A stretch of DNA of 64,000 nucleotides. Source: Anabaena sp. UHCC 0187. Its GTDB lineage: Bacteria > Cyanobacteriota > Cyanobacteriia > Cyanobacteriales > Nostocaceae. Below are positions 9,264 to 18,144 of the stretch, one piece after another. The stretch spans positions 1-64,000 of the forward strand of contig NZ_VILB01000009.1 in the NCBI RefSeq assembly GCF_009712035.1, written 5' to 3'. Every line of letters begins with the position of its first letter. Positions within the stretch are counted from its first letter, which is position 1. The translations under genes and the position numbers were made by a program. The notes under the pieces were generated by a model. The model searched no databases, had not been told where the DNA came from, and saw only the letters and a program-made list of their open reading frames with translations.

Positions 9264-10177
9264 AGATGCTAGAAAAATCATTGGTATCCGTAGTAATTCC
9301 TACTCATAATCGCCTTAAATATTTGCAGGAAGCGATCGCCAGTGTCAAGGGACAAACCTGTGATAATTGGGAGCTAATTATTGTTGACGATTGTTCCTCC
9401 GATGGAACATGGGAATGGCTTTTAGAACTGAAAGATCCGCAAGTGCAAGTTTTTCGCCAGAATCAACAGTCTTTTAGATCGGGAGCGTGTAACCGGGGTA
9501 TTGCAGAGGCAGTAGGAGAGTTTATCATGTTCTTTGATGACGATGATCGCTTGCGTCCCAATGCTTTGGCAAACCTAGTCGAATCATTAATCAAAAACCC
9601 CGATTTAGTAGCAACTGTTGGTGCAAGATGGAAGTTTAAGGAGGGAGTGTACGCGATGAAGATCGAGCATCCAATTATTCCTTTCAAACGCATAATTTGG
9701 CCAGAATTACTAGCAGGCTGGTCTGCTGTTTCTGGTCAGAACTTATACCGGACTACCACAGTCAGGGAAGTGGGTGGATTTAATCAGAATCTGCGCCGCG
9801 CACAAGATCGTGATTTATGGCTGAAAGTTGCGAGACTCGGTTCCGTAGTGCTAATACCTGCGATCGCGCTCGAATATAGAGTTCACCCTGGACAGTCCCT
9901 ACCGAAGAATATTATAGAAATACGAGAAAGCATATTCAACGCATTTATTGCTAGTCTTCCCCTGGAAGAACAACCCAGAGGAAAACTAATTCGAGAAAGC
10001 GCCCATTTGTCCCAAAAAGCTGAAGAAGAATACAGAAAAGCTAACTACAAAACAGCTTTTAGTTGTTATTTACAAGCCTGTCGAGTTGCACCAGAGTTAG
10101 CTTTTTCACCACTGACAGGACCCCCACTAGCTCGCGGTATTGCTAAGTCTTTACTCCGTTCCCTGCTGCCAAAATAA
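9248..10177 (+). CDS. Family 2 glycosyltransferase, copy 1
   Basis: A 309-residue GT2 enzyme: VSVVIPTHNRLKYLQEAIAS, ELIIVDDCSSDGTWEW, metal-binding FFDDDDRLRPNAL and a catalytic-region RDLWLKVARLG. The last 80 residues (EEYRKANYKTAFSCYLQACR) look like a single TPR-like helical hairpin. Its paralogue at 12483-13418 is moderately similar over the catalytic domain but almost identical over the last 80 residues, pointing to gene conversion or recent recombination. Start could be 9248 (overlapping the sulfotransferase) or the ATG at 9266; the latter leaves no overlap. Confidence 0.9.
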   Translation: MAESIKMLEKSLVSVVIPTHNRLKYLQEAIASVKGQTCDNWELIIVDDCSSDGTWEWLLELKDPQVQVFRQNQQSFRSGACNRGIAEAVGEFIMFFDDDDRLRPNALANLVESLIKNPDLVATVGARWKFKEGVYAMKIEHPIIPFKRIIWPELLAGWSAVSGQNLYRTTTVREVGGFNQNLRRAQDRDLWLKVARLGSVVLIPAIALEYRVHPGQSLPKNIIEIRESIFNAFIASLPLEEQPRGKLIRESAHLSQKAEEEYRKANYKTAFSCYLQACRVAPELAFSPLTGPPLARGIAKSLLRSLLPK

Positions 10178-10180
10178 CTC

Positions 10181-10403
10181 ATGAAATCAACAGTAATCAT
10201 CTACCGTGATCAATTAACCCCTTATTCATAAACTTTTAGCCCGTTTTCGTAAGCTTATGCTACACTGGCTTCAGTATCATAATGTAGTTGCGACGGATGT
10301 AGTGGCTGCTGGAGAAAGAGAACTTATATTATATAGTTTGTTGAGTCCTTTTTATTTTTGGAAAAATTGGATTGTGAAAAAACGCTTTGATAACAACTCA
10401 TGA
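10181..10403 (+). pseudogene. Fused glycosyltransferase gene remnants
   Basis: Two gene fragments. From 10181 the sequence matches the first 22 codons of the GT4 gene at 13422 (MKSTVIIYRDQLTPYS), but a GAA-to-TAA change at 10229 stops it after 16 codons and similarity ends near 10240. From about 10239 a different frame runs 54 codons to a TGA at 10401; it ends in FYFWKNWIVKKRFDNNS and looks like the C-terminal tail of another protein I cannot identify. This is where the duplicated module was joined to the next copy. Confidence 0.8.
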
Positions 10404-10419
10404 ATAATCATTAATAACT

Positions 10420-11601
10420 ATGGATAAAAGAATCAAGATAGGACTCGTTGCTAATGAATTTTTTGACCTGTCATCGGGAAGAATGGGGGGATTTGGTTGG
10501 GCAAGTCGTCAAGTAGCAAATTGTTTTGGGAGCGATAGCGAAGCGCTCCGCAGGAATCGCAATTTAGGAATTGATGTGGTTTTTTTAGCAGGTGAAACCT
10601 ATGCTAAACCTGGACAATTGGTAGATAAAATCCATAATACTCCTATTATTTTACGCGATAGAAACAGACTAGAATACTGTCGGAGGATCTGGGCTGAGGG
10701 TTTCGATTTAATATTATCAATTGACTATCGCCCCAGCTATCGTTATCTATTTTGGTTATTACCTCGTACCCCCATTATTGTTTGGGTAAGAGACCCTAGA
10801 CCACCGGAAGATATGGCTAAAATTAATACGGCTCGTATTCCCGGTTTTGAAGATATTCAACCCCAAGGACTTAAATCTGCTGATTGTACCTCTTTAGCTG
10901 GAGTTGTTAATGTCTCAAAGTGGTTGCGTCGTCCTGTTTTATTTGCCACTCCTGCTCCTTTTTTAAAAGATAAAGTTTTAGGAACTTATGGAGTGCAACC
11001 ACCAGAAGTAACTTTTTTACCTAATATTATTGATCTTGAACCAGGAGAAGTGGTAAAGAGTGAAAAACCGACAGTTGTATTTCTAGCACGTCTTGACCCC
11101 TATAAACGACCGTGGTTATTTGCAGAATTAGCTCGCCATTTTCCTGATGTGGAGTTTATTTTTCTGGGTAAACCTCATTTTGAAGGTAAAGGTGCTTGGG
11201 AACCCAATTCTTTACCAAATAACGTCCGCTTGATGGGTCATGTAGATGGGGAGGAAAAGGTTCGGATTCTTTCGGAAGCTTGGGTTTTGATTAATACTTC
11301 CATTCACGAAGGTTTAGCAGTTAGTTTTCAAGAAGCATTGAAATGTGAAACTCCTCTTTTGAGTTGTTTAGATCCCGAAAATGTAGTTTCTCGGTTTGGC
11401 ATTTATGTGGGGCGTTATGATGGTACGGGCATGGAAGCAATACCTAAGTTTGTAGAAGGTTTGAAAACTCTTTTAGAGGATAAAGAGTTGCGGACTAGGT
11501 TGGGTAAAGAAGGGCGGAAATGGGTGACAGAGAATCATAATCAAGAACGCTTTGTCAAGGTATTTTATGAGATGTGTCGTAATGTTGGTGTGTCTGTATG
11601 A
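10420..11601 (+). CDS. GT4 glycosyltransferase, copy 2
   Basis: A 393-residue GT-B enzyme, the close duplicate of the gene at 7098-8276. Blocks such as SYRYLFWLLPRTPIIVWVRD and VVNVSKWLRRPVLFATPAPF are the same in both, and long DNA stretches (about 10680-11170) are nearly base-identical. It carries seven extra codons after SDS (EALRRNR) that coincide with a 29-base dispersed palindrome at 10532-10560, absent from copy 1. Both copies keep the donor-site motif HEGLAVSFQEALKCETPL. Probably transfers a sugar in the same polysaccharide pathway; acceptor unknown. Confidence 0.9.
   Translation: MDKRIKIGLVANEFFDLSSGRMGGFGWASRQVANCFGSDSEALRRNRNLGIDVVFLAGETYAKPGQLVDKIHNTPIILRDRNRLEYCRRIWAEGFDLILSIDYRPSYRYLFWLLPRTPIIVWVRDPRPPEDMAKINTARIPGFEDIQPQGLKSADCTSLAGVVNVSKWLRRPVLFATPAPFLKDKVLGTYGVQPPEVTFLPNIIDLEPGEVVKSEKPTVVFLARLDPYKRPWLFAELARHFPDVEFIFLGKPHFEGKGAWEPNSLPNNVRLMGHVDGEEKVRILSEAWVLINTSIHEGLAVSFQEALKCETPLLSCLDPENVVSRFGIYVGRYDGTGMEAIPKFVEGLKTLLEDKELRTRLGKEGRKWVTENHNQERFVKVFYEMCRNVGVSV
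10532..10560. repeat. 29-base dispersed palindrome in coding sequence
   Basis: GCGATAGCGAAGCGCTCCGC followed by AGGAATCGC. The same element with two base changes lies at 31449-31477 between genes. Relative to copy 1 of the glycosyltransferase it adds a net 21 bases, keeping the frame. It resembles the small dispersed repeats known from Nostoc-group genomes. Confidence 0.8.
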
Positions 11602-11665
11602 TTATTCGATAAATGATAAATATTGTGGTGCTTAAAACTAATTATAAAAGGAGAATGCTAATTCC

Positions 11666-12424
11666 ATGAAAAGTTATCTTAAAAAAATAATTGAGAAATT
11701 AGGTTATCGAATCTATCAAACAAAAATATTACCAAAAGGTATTGATTTAGTTTTAGATATCAATAGAAGAACAATAAATCCAATTCGGACAATCTTTGAT
11801 GTAGGTGCAAATATTGGACAAACAGCACAATATTATCATCAACAATTTCCCGAAGCAAAAATTTTGTCATTTGAACCAGTAGCAGAAACTTTTAGAATCT
11901 TAGAAAGTAATACAAAAAAATTAAGTAGAGTTCATTGTTTTAATAATGGATTTGGTGAGCATGATCAAAAAATGAAAATCTTTTTAAAGCAAGATTCAGG
12001 GAATAATTCATTAGTTGATTCTATTAACATAGATCAAAATTTGGGCGGTGAAATTATTGATGTAAAAACAATAGATGGTTTTTGTAAACTTAATAATGTT
12101 AACAATATTGATTTACTTAAAACTGATGCTGAAGGCTATGATCTGCAAGTAATTAAAGGCGCAGAAGATTACTTAAATGCAAAGAAAATTTCATTTATAC
12201 TCAGCGAAGTTGGCTTTTATAAGAAAGATTCAGGGCATACATTTTTTATGGATTTACATGATTATTTAATTGATAAAGATTATCAACTTGTAGATTTATA
12301 TGATACAACTCCTGCTTTTTACCTTCCTAATAAATTTGGGTTTTGTAATGCTCTGTTTATAGATTCTCAAATAGCCCAGGAATGGTGTAAATGGAAAAAT
12401 AATAAATGGCGAACTCGTTATTAA
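11666..12424 (+). CDS. FkbM family methyltransferase
   Basis: A 252-residue SAM-dependent methyltransferase. Motif I is FDVGANIGQTAQYY near residue 50, followed by the acidic ribose-binding SFEPVAETFRIL; the FkbM hallmark DLLKTDAEGYDLQVIKGAED follows near 150. These enzymes O-methylate sugars or polyketides; here a sugar of the surface polysaccharide is most likely. It occupies the middle position of module copy 2, where copy 1 has a sulfotransferase, and the short leaders of both share ATAAATATTGTGGT. A purine-rich AAAGGAGAATG ribosome site precedes the start. Confidence 0.92.
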   Translation: MKSYLKKIIEKLGYRIYQTKILPKGIDLVLDINRRTINPIRTIFDVGANIGQTAQYYHQQFPEAKILSFEPVAETFRILESNTKKLSRVHCFNNGFGEHDQKMKIFLKQDSGNNSLVDSINIDQNLGGEIIDVKTIDGFCKLNNVNNIDLLKTDAEGYDLQVIKGAEDYLNAKKISFILSEVGFYKKDSGHTFFMDLHDYLIDKDYQLVDLYDTTPAFYLPNKFGFCNALFIDSQIAQEWCKWKNNKWRTRY

Positions 12425-12482
12425 TTGCTTTAATTTTTTTTTGTCTTAAAAATATCCTTCATCTTTCCACAAAGAATTTTTT

Positions 12483-13418
12483 ATGGTAAAAGATACAATT
12501 ACTTCACAACAATTAGTATCCGTAATTATTACAACTTATAACCGACTGAATTTTCTTCAAGAAGCAGTTGATAGTGTTAAAACTCAGACATTCAAAAACT
12601 GGGAATTAATTGTGATTGATGATGCTTCTTCCGATGGGACATGGGATTGGCTTACAGAATTACAAAATGAAAAAATACGAGTTTTTCGACAGGAACAAAA
12701 CTCAGAACGATCTGCTGCGCGGAATCGAGGTTTGAGTGAGGCCAAAGGAGAATTGATTATGTTTTTGGATGACGATGATCGTCTCCGACCTAATGCACTG
12801 GACAACTTAGTCAAACCATTCAGCAGTGACTCTCAGCTAGTGGCTACAGTGGGTGCTAGATGGAAGTTTAAAGATGGAGTGTATGCTATAAGAATTGAGC
12901 ATCCGATGATTAGGTTTAAGCGAGTTATCTGGCCAGAACTACTAGCTGGCTGGTCTTCTATTTCTGGTCAGAATTTATATCGAACTGCATCAGTTAGAAA
13001 GGTGGGTGGATTTAATCTGGAAATCCGCCAAGTAGAAGATCGAGATTTATGGTTGCGAGTTGCTAGGTTAGGAACTGTGTTATTACTTCCTGCAATCTCA
13101 CTTGAATACCGAGTTCATACTAATCAGTCAATGCAGTCCCTCCCGACTAATATTGTGGAACTTCGAGAAGATGTTTTTCAAGCGTTTATTGCTAGTCTTC
13201 CCCTTGAAGAACAGCCCAGAGGAAAACGCATTCGAGAAAGCGCCCATTTGTCCCAAAAAGCTGAAGAAGAATACAGAAAAGGCAACTATAAAACGGCTTT
13301 TAGTTGTTATTTACAAGCCTGTCGAGTTGCACCAGAATTAGCTGTTTCGCCACTTACAGGACTTCCACTAGCTCGCGGTATTGCTAAGTCTTTACTCCGT
13401 TCCCTGCTGCCAAAATAA
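12483..13418 (+). CDS. Family 2 glycosyltransferase, copy 2
   Basis: A 311-residue GT2 enzyme, paralogue of 9248-10177. Catalytic motifs: VSVIITTYNRLNFLQEA, ELIVIDDASSDGTWDW, metal-binding FLDDDDRLRPNAL and RDLWLRVARLG. The last 80 residues (SLPLEEQPRGKRIRESAHLS onward) are nearly the same as copy 1 at both protein and DNA level, whereas the first two thirds have diverged. It ends 3 bases before the next GT4 start, so the two are probably translated from one mRNA. Substrate unknown. Confidence 0.9.
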   Translation: MVKDTITSQQLVSVIITTYNRLNFLQEAVDSVKTQTFKNWELIVIDDASSDGTWDWLTELQNEKIRVFRQEQNSERSAARNRGLSEAKGELIMFLDDDDRLRPNALDNLVKPFSSDSQLVATVGARWKFKDGVYAIRIEHPMIRFKRVIWPELLAGWSSISGQNLYRTASVRKVGGFNLEIRQVEDRDLWLRVARLGTVLLLPAISLEYRVHTNQSMQSLPTNIVELREDVFQAFIASLPLEEQPRGKRIRESAHLSQKAEEEYRKGNYKTAFSCYLQACRVAPELAVSPLTGLPLARGIAKSLLRSLLPK

Positions 13419-13421
13419 CTC

Positions 13422-14633
13422 ATGAAACCAACAGTAATCATCTACCGTGATCAATTAATCCCTTATTCAGAAACTTTTATCCCGGCACAAGTTGAGAACT
13501 TCTCATCTTACAATGGATTCTACGTTGGCAATACCCGATTGTCTAGTGCTAAATCCATGATTTCACCAAAAAAAACTATTATTTTGGGAGAACTAGTTTC
13601 CCCTCCTGAACTTTGGAAAACCGCCTATAAATTAGCTGAATTCTGTCATCCTAATTGGATAAAACACCTGCAAGCCTTATCCCCCATCTTAATTCATGCT
13701 CACTTTGGTTTAGATGGTGTATTAGCCCTACCCTTAGCCAAAAAATTAAGAATACCTTTAATTGTTACTTTTCATGGTTATTATGCAACAGCAGATATTG
13801 ATTTAACTCAAAGAAAAACTTGGTATGATTATAGTTTAGATTATGTAAAAAGACGCGGACAATTTTTTCGAGAACTGTATGTTAGAAAACGCAATCGCCT
13901 CTTTCAAGAAGCTGATTGTTTTATTGCTGTTTCTGAATTTATTCGCTCGAAATTAATTGAAAAAGGATGTCCCCCAGAAAAAATTAAAGTTCACTACATC
14001 GGTATAGATATAGATAAATTTATTCCTGTTCCTAATATTCAACGCGAACCTGTAGTATTATTTGTTGGACGCTTCGTTGAAAAGAAAGGATGTGAATACT
14101 TAATTCGCGCCATGGCTCAAGTCCAAAAAATAATGCCTAATGTGGAATTAGTTATGATTGGAGATGGACCTTTGCGTTCTACCTTAGAAAATATAGCTGC
14201 AAATTCACTCAATCGCTACCGTTTTCTAGGAGTACAACCTCCTGAAATTGTAAAAGAATGGATGACGCGATCGCTTTTGCTATGTGCGCCCAGTATCACA
14301 ACTCTTCAAGGAGAATCAGAGGGACTTCCGATAGTTATCCTAGAAGCGATGGCTATGGGATTACCTGTAGTAAGTTCTATTCATGCGGGTATTCCTGAAG
14401 CAATAATTCATGAACAAACAGGTTTATTAACCCAAGAAAGAGACTGGGAAACTATAGCAAAATCGATCTTAACCTTGCTTGAGAATCAAAAATTGCGGGA
14501 TAGTTTAGCAATAGCTGGGCGTTCTTGTGTAGAACAAAAATTTAATTTGAAGTCAAATACTGCACAGTTAGAAGAAACATACAATAGTATCTTGGGAAGT
14601 TTTTCTAGTAGTGAAATAATGTCTATTGATTAG
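13422..14633 (+). CDS. GT4 glycosyltransferase (colanic-acid type)
   Basis: A 403-residue GT-B enzyme, full length. N-terminal half: IYRDQLIPYSETFIPAQVE, HAHFGLDGVLALPLAK and VTFHGYYAT; C-terminal donor-binding half: VLFVGRFVEKKGCEYLIRAM, VMIGDGPLR and the GT4 signature GESEGLPIVILEAMAMGLPV. Similar proteins build exopolysaccharide repeat units. It begins 3 bases after the GT2 gene. A dead copy of its first codons survives at 10181 after GT2 copy 1, showing that the duplication once reached into this gene. Last gene of the polysaccharide cluster. Confidence 0.92.
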   Translation: MKPTVIIYRDQLIPYSETFIPAQVENFSSYNGFYVGNTRLSSAKSMISPKKTIILGELVSPPELWKTAYKLAEFCHPNWIKHLQALSPILIHAHFGLDGVLALPLAKKLRIPLIVTFHGYYATADIDLTQRKTWYDYSLDYVKRRGQFFRELYVRKRNRLFQEADCFIAVSEFIRSKLIEKGCPPEKIKVHYIGIDIDKFIPVPNIQREPVVLFVGRFVEKKGCEYLIRAMAQVQKIMPNVELVMIGDGPLRSTLENIAANSLNRYRFLGVQPPEIVKEWMTRSLLLCAPSITTLQGESEGLPIVILEAMAMGLPVVSSIHAGIPEAIIHEQTGLLTQERDWETIAKSILTLLENQKLRDSLAIAGRSCVEQKFNLKSNTAQLEETYNSILGSFSSSEIMSID

Positions 14634-14689
14634 TCACCTTGAAAGAGCTAGTCCTAAAATTATTCCCATTCCCTGTTCCCTGCTATAGA

Positions 14690-14732
14690 CTAATGACTAA
14701 CGACTAATCACCAATGACTAATGACTAATAAT
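14690..14732 (+). repeat. Tandem ACTAATG heptamer repeat
   Basis: Units of the form GACTAATGACTAACGACTAA run directly into the pheS start, so the first pheS codons (ATG ACT AAT AAT) appear to derive from or overlap the repeat. Typical short tandem repeat of filamentous cyanobacteria. Confidence 0.7.
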
Positions 14733-15713
14733 TTAGAGGATCAACTTTTAGCATTACGCCAAGAAGGAGAAACAGCGATCGCATCTGCCGATACCCTGGA
14801 ACGCCTAGAAGAACTCAGAGTTAACTATTTGGGCAAAAAAGGGCAATTGGGGGCTTTATTGCGGAGTATGGGGCAAATGAGCGCGGAAGAACGTCCTAAA
14901 ATTGGGGCGATCGCTAACACGGTCAAAGAAGCCATCCAAAACAGCTTAGACCAACAACGCACATCCTTGGAATCTGCTCAAATTCAGGTACAGCTAGAGG
15001 CGGAAACCATAGATGTCACCATGCCCGGTATTTACCGTCCTCAAGGTCGGATTCATCCCCTCAACGGCATTATTGACCAAACCCTAGATATCTTTGTTGG
15101 CATGGGTTACACCGTTGCCCAAGGATCGGAAATGGAAACAGATTACTACAATTTCGAGGCTCTGAATACCCCCCCAGATCATCCAGCCCGTGATATGCAG
15201 GATACCTTCTATTTACCAGATGGTAATTTGCTGCGGACTCATACTTCCTCGGTGCAAATTCGCTACATGGAAAAGGAAGAACCACCTATTCGAGTTGTTG
15301 CCCCAGGTCGAGTATATCGCAGAGATGATGTAGACGCGACCCACTCAGCAGTTTTTCATCAAATTGAACTTTTAGCAATAGATGAAGGACTAACTTTTAC
15401 AGACCTTAAAGGAACTGTCAAGGTATTTTTACAATCAATATTTGGCGACTTACCAATTCGGTTTCGTGCCAGTTATTTCCCCTTTACTGAACCTTCAGCC
15501 GAAGTAGATTTACAGTGGAAAGGACGTTGGTTAGAAGTCATGGGTTGCGGTATGGTTGACCCCAATGTATTGAAATCTGTGGGTTATGATCCTGAAGTTT
15601 ATAGCGGCTTTGCGGCTGGTTTTGGTGTAGAACGTTTTGCGATGGTATTACACCAAATTGATGATATTCGCCGTTTATATAATAGCGATTTGCGTTTCTT
15701 ACAACAATTTTAA
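14721..15713 (+). CDS. pheS: Phenylalanyl-tRNA synthetase, alpha subunit
   Basis: A 330-residue class II synthetase catalytic subunit that charges tRNA-Phe as an alpha2beta2 enzyme with PheT (not in this window). N-terminal coiled coil ([20 protein letters not shown]) is followed by [20 protein letters not shown], motif 2 ([20 protein letters not shown]) and the C-terminal motif 3 region [28 protein letters not shown] and the Phe pocket are intact. Length is normal. The start at 14721 lies inside a heptamer repeat; no Shine-Dalgarno is obvious. A GC hairpin follows the stop. Confidence 0.97.
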   Translation: MTNNLEDQLLALRQEGETAIASADTLERLEELRVNYLGKKGQLGALLRSMGQMSAEERPKIGAIANTVKEAIQNSLDQQRTSLESAQIQVQLEAETIDVTMPGIYRPQGRIHPLNGIIDQTLDIFVGMGYTVAQGSEMETDYYNFEALNTPPDHPARDMQDTFYLPDGNLLRTHTSSVQIRYMEKEEPPIRVVAPGRVYRRDDVDATHSAVFHQIELLAIDEGLTFTDLKGTVKVFLQSIFGDLPIRFRASYFPFTEPSAEVDLQWKGRWLEVMGCGMVDPNVLKSVGYDPEVYSGFAAGFGVERFAMVLHQIDDIRRLYNSDLRFLQQF

Positions 15714-15718
15714 TGTAG

Positions 15719-15737
15719 GGGTGGGGTTTCCCCGCCC
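15719..15737 (+). terminator. pheS terminator hairpin
   Basis: GGGTGGGG-TTT-CCCCGCCC: an 8-pair stem (one T-G wobble) with a 3-base loop immediately after the pheS stop, followed by TTAATAATTA. Likely intrinsic terminator, possibly working for the convergent Uma2 remnant as well. Confidence 0.75.
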
Positions 15738-15744
15738 TTAATAA

Positions 15745-16236
15745 TTATGAACCAAAACTTAACCAACTAAAAATTTCCTTAACAGTTAATTCTAAATTTA
15801 TATTTTCCAGAATCGGTAATTTATCATCACCGTCATATATTTCTATTTTTTGTCCAGGAAATACAGCTAATACACTTTCTTCTTCTGGATTTAATAACCA
15901 ACCTAATTCAGTTCCATGTCGAGAACAATGTAATAAGTTAGTTAATACTTTTTTCTGTGGTTGTTCAGGAGAAAGAATTTGTATTACCCAGTCAGGATGA
16001 ATTTCAAAGCGGTTAGCAATTCTCCCAGATTCAGTTTTGGGAATTCTTTCCCACCGGAACACCGCAATATCAGGCACAATCGTACTACCACCAAAAGTAC
16101 AGCGTAATTCTGGGAAAGCATAAGCAATCTTTGGCGTTTCCGCTACTTGATTGATATTAGTACAAAATTTAATCTTAAGAATCCCCTTCTCTTTAGAGCG
16201 GGGAGTGTTAAATTTTCTCAAAAATATTTGTTTCAA
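15745..16236 (-). pseudogene. Decayed Uma2-family endonuclease-like gene
   Basis: A 163-residue frame. From about residue 28 it follows the cyanobacterial Uma2/DUF820 pattern (ETPKIAYAFPELRCTFGG, VPDIAVF, HPDWVIQILSP, ELGWLLNPEEESVLAVF). The usual N-terminal 40-60 residues are missing and replaced by unrelated sequence, and the catalytic Glu normally found in PDWVIEILSP is Gln here. Uma2 proteins have a PD-(D/E)XK nuclease fold, so truncation plus loss of this residue suggests an inactive remnant. It could still be expressed, but I see no ribosome site at 16236. Confidence 0.7.
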
Positions 16237-16323
16237 AGGGCATTAAATAAACCAGTCATTCATACAAAATTTGTACCAGTTTTGCAAGTGGCACAAACTT
16301 GTAGAGACAACCGCAGTTTTTAC

Positions 16324-18111
16324 CTAACTCCGCTGCCAAATTTTAATCGTTTTATCCAAACTTCCACTGACTAACATTTCGCCAGAAGCTGTAAAGGATA
16401 AAGCTGTAACTGTATTACCATGACCTGTAAATGTGCCTAATAATTCCCCAGATTGTAAATGCCACAATTTGATGGTCTTATCAGCGCTACCACTGGCAAT
16501 AATTTGTTCGTCAGGACTTAAAGCAACTGCATTAACACTATCTCGATGTCCTTTGAGGGTGTGAACTAATTCCCCAGTGGCTAAATTCCAAACGCGAACA
16601 GTTTGATCTTGACTACCACTGACTAAAAATTTAGCATCAGCACTCATGGCTAAAGTAGTGACAATATGGGAATGACCCATCAGGTTGTATATTGGCTGTG
16701 TATCCGGCAATTTTTTCTGATTGAGTGTTGAGGATGTTTCCCAAACTTTGATTTTCCGATAACTACCTGTAATCAAAATTTTTCCATCTTGACTCAACAC
16801 CATGGAATGGGCTGCTGTATCATCTAAAGATAGGGTATTTTCGACTTGGCGATCGCGCAAATTCCAAAATAAAATTTTGCGATCATGACCACCAGTAGCT
16901 AACATCTTACCATCGGGTGTAAATGCCACACAACGCACATCCCCATGATGTTTATGCAGAATATCAATTAAATCTAAAGCGCCAGTATGCCAAATTTTCA
17001 CAGTGGAATCTGCACCTACACTCACTAATGTTTGGCCGTCGGTACTAAAAGCCAGGGAATTAACTTCATCTACTTTGGTAGAAATCAGCCAAGGATATTC
17101 TGATAATGTCTCGATTAATTCACCTTTGGCTAAATCCCATAATTTTGTTTCTCCCCGACTACCACTAGCTAAAATGGGAATTGTTTTCACATTTTTACAA
17201 TCGCCATCTTTAACTACTAAAGTTTTCACAGCATAGGCTAAACAGTTGATACCTCTGGTATGTCCAATCAATGTTTGCCAACATTCCCAATCACCAACAA
17301 TTTTCTTTTTGGGATGATCTGATGGTAAGGTTTGGATTGTTTCTACCATCATTTTCTCATCATTTATTGGTAGATCATCTGGCTGTCCACCAAGGGATTG
17401 TAAATACCAATTTAATCCCCCTGCATACAATAAACTACTAGGAGTTAGATATATCTTTGATTCTGGAGATTCTAGTTGATCTGTGGGTAAAAAACCAGTA
17501 ATCACGGTTTGTTTATGGTATCCTAATTCGTTATTTCCTGGATAAAACAAACACAGAAAAATTAATACTTGGTGGTTATTGATATCTTGTTGACTAACAG
17601 ACCAACGGATTTTATCTTTTTTAATGCCGTTAAAACTTTCTCCATCTGCTACGTGAACTTGAATACTCACTTTTGGGTTATTAGCTAACAAATAAGTAAA
17701 TTTACTTTCACCACGTAAATTTCCCTCGTCATCTAAAACCATATTTTCTAAAGTGTCTTGTGGCACTTTTCTCACCAATTTTCCTAACCGTTCCGTGATC
17801 ATCCGCTCGACAATTTGTTCACGGACAAGATAATCTTCGGCTTGACGTTGAAAATAGGTAGGAAAGGGAATTACCCAATCAGGATATTCAGGATATTCAG
17901 GTGGTATTGGTGGCGGATTTTTGGCGAGAATTTTCGCTTGTTGACGGGAACATTCGAGAATTTTCGTTAATGAATCTCCTCCAAATGCCATAACTTCACT
18001 GTGATAACCTTTAACTCGACTTTCTAGAAGAGAAAGATCCGCAGTTTTGGGTTTTTTTACCCGGTTTAAGAAGTCAGTCTGTTGCGCTTTTAATAAACTA
18101 ATCCAATTCAT
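16324..18111 (-). CDS. WD40-repeat protein
   Basis: About 595 residues. The N-terminal 230 residues form a domain I do not recognise, including a KNPPPIPPEYPEYPDWVIPF segment; the remainder is a beta-propeller with about six or seven WD40 repeats, the clearest being LMGHSHIVTTLAMSADAKFL, LKGHRDSVNAVALSPDEQII and FTGHGNTVTALSFTASGEML, each closing with a (V/I)KIW or (V/I)RVWNL strand. WD40 propellers are protein-interaction platforms; no enzyme activity is implied. Start uncertain: ATG at 18111 (MNWISLLK) is preferred, 18117 and 18138 are possible. It ends close to the Uma2 remnant. Confidence 0.88.
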   Translation of the reverse strand: MNWISLLKAQQTDFLNRVKKPKTADLSLLESRVKGYHSEVMAFGGDSLTKILECSRQQAKILAKNPPPIPPEYPEYPDWVIPFPTYFQRQAEDYLVREQIVERMITERLGKLVRKVPQDTLENMVLDDEGNLRGESKFTYLLANNPKVSIQVHVADGESFNGIKKDKIRWSVSQQDINNHQVLIFLCLFYPGNNELGYHKQTVITGFLPTDQLESPESKIYLTPSSLLYAGGLNWYLQSLGGQPDDLPINDEKMMVETIQTLPSDHPKKKIVGDWECWQTLIGHTRGINCLAYAVKTLVVKDGDCKNVKTIPILASGSRGETKLWDLAKGELIETLSEYPWLISTKVDEVNSLAFSTDGQTLVSVGADSTVKIWHTGALDLIDILHKHHGDVRCVAFTPDGKMLATGGHDRKILFWNLRDRQVENTLSLDDTAAHSMVLSQDGKILITGSYRKIKVWETSSTLNQKKLPDTQPIYNLMGHSHIVTTLAMSADAKFLVSGSQDQTVRVWNLATGELVHTLKGHRDSVNAVALSPDEQIIASGSADKTIKLWHLQSGELLGTFTGHGNTVTALSFTASGEMLVSGSLDKTIKIWQRS

Positions 18112-18144
18112 CTGCATGATAATGGCACACCATTGCATACCCAA

